Shown here one piece after another: positions 63,929 to 64,000 of a DNA stretch of 64,000 nucleotides. The stretch lies in assembly GCF_015594725.1 (NCBI RefSeq), contig NZ_JADNRC010000006.1, positions 1 through 64,000 of the forward strand, in the 5' to 3' direction. The stretch is from Flavobacterium sp. ALJ2. Its GTDB lineage: Bacteria; Bacteroidota; Bacteroidia; Flavobacteriales; Flavobacteriaceae. The notes under the pieces were generated by a model. It did no database searches, was not told the origin of the DNA, and worked only from the letters and a program-made list of their open reading frames with translations. How positions within the stretch are numbered: the stretch's first letter is position 1; the number at the start of each line of letters is the position of its first letter. Both the position numbers and the translations under genes were made by a program.

Positions 63929-64000
63929 TTATAAATTCGATTCAATTATTTTACTTAATTCAACAAATGCTTTTTCATTGCGTTTGTAATAGGTCCATTG
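63929..64000 (-). CDS. C-terminal fragment of a regulator, probably ArsR type (runs past window)
   Basis: Only 23 residues are visible, QWTYYKRNEKAFVELSKIIE and SNL before TAA. The W-YYKRNE phrase followed by a C-terminal helix is typical of ArsR-type winged-helix regulators. The rest lies outside. It sits 12 bases before the OYE start on the same strand. Family assignment is tentative because so little is seen. Confidence 0.5.
   Translation of the reverse strand, partial: QWTYYKRNEKAFVELSKIIESNL

Overview
The window looks like a chromosomal segment of a Flavobacterium-type bacterium (Bacteroidota, Flavobacteriaceae). By eye it is about two thirds A+T. Several genes are preceded by the Bacteroidetes -7 promoter motif TAnnTTTG, and strong Shine-Dalgarno sites are rare. 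The protein families fit this: a GH130 enzyme beside a glycosyltransferase, a TauE/DUF1634 pair, DUF6377, DUF4328, PepSY-like and SemiSWEET proteins. I see no rRNA, tRNA, CRISPR array, transposase or phage gene.

Layout. 1-3.3 kb: a two-domain glycosyltransferase and a GH130 mannoside phosphorylase-like enzyme, overlapping, one operon. 3.6-9.4 kb: a DUF1328 membrane peptide, an AraC regulator, a SemiSWEET, a FAD oxidoreductase and an Mla-type lipid transport operon (permease, ATPase, MCE protein). 9.9-18.3 kb: small stress, repair and hypothetical genes, including a pentapeptide protein, a hypoxanthine-DNA glycosylase, a DMT exporter, GNAT and Crp/Fnr proteins, and a compact leader/RNA region at 13.3-13.7 kb. 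18.6-25.5 kb: a tripartite HAE-type RND efflux operon with its TetR gene and a repeated operator-like box. 25.9-31.5 kb: a giant DUF2339 membrane protein, PanE and an AraC regulator. 31.7-39.4 kb: a heavy-metal-type RND efflux system (pump, adaptor, outer-membrane channel) with its own histidine kinase and response regulator. 39.7-45.1 kb: TauE plus DUF1634, RDD, DUF4328, VOC, DoxD/DoxA and secreted proteins. 45.1-49.7 kb: PAP2 phosphatase, AraC, diacylglycerol-kinase-like protein and a decaying locus with remnants of a response regulator and of an outer-membrane receptor around an intact PepSY-like gene. 49.8-55.6 kb: a DUF6377 membrane regulator next to a GH3 beta-glucosidase, then a DUF1254/DUF1214 lipoprotein. 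55.8-64 kb: a GNAT remnant, DUF4287, an acyl-CoA oxidase-like enzyme, a MocR regulator divergent from an EamA exporter, a DsbA-like FrnE protein, and an Old Yellow Enzyme preceded by the tail of a probable ArsR-type regulator.

Most notable for follow-up: (i) 13.33-13.66 kb, where a 13-codon ORF overlaps mutually exclusive hairpins, followed by a promoter and a foldable RNA of about 76 nt (GAAA tetraloop, multi-helix junction) lying between two near-identical start-site repeats, so that exact excision would restore the start of the next gene; (ii) five copies of an operator-like box, all with identical internal spacing, around the tetR-efflux operon; (iii) a decayed duplication of the 5' end of the efflux channel gene; (iv) a palindrome set exactly in the spacer of a consensus promoter at 12.48-12.51 kb; (v) at least four pseudogene remnants.
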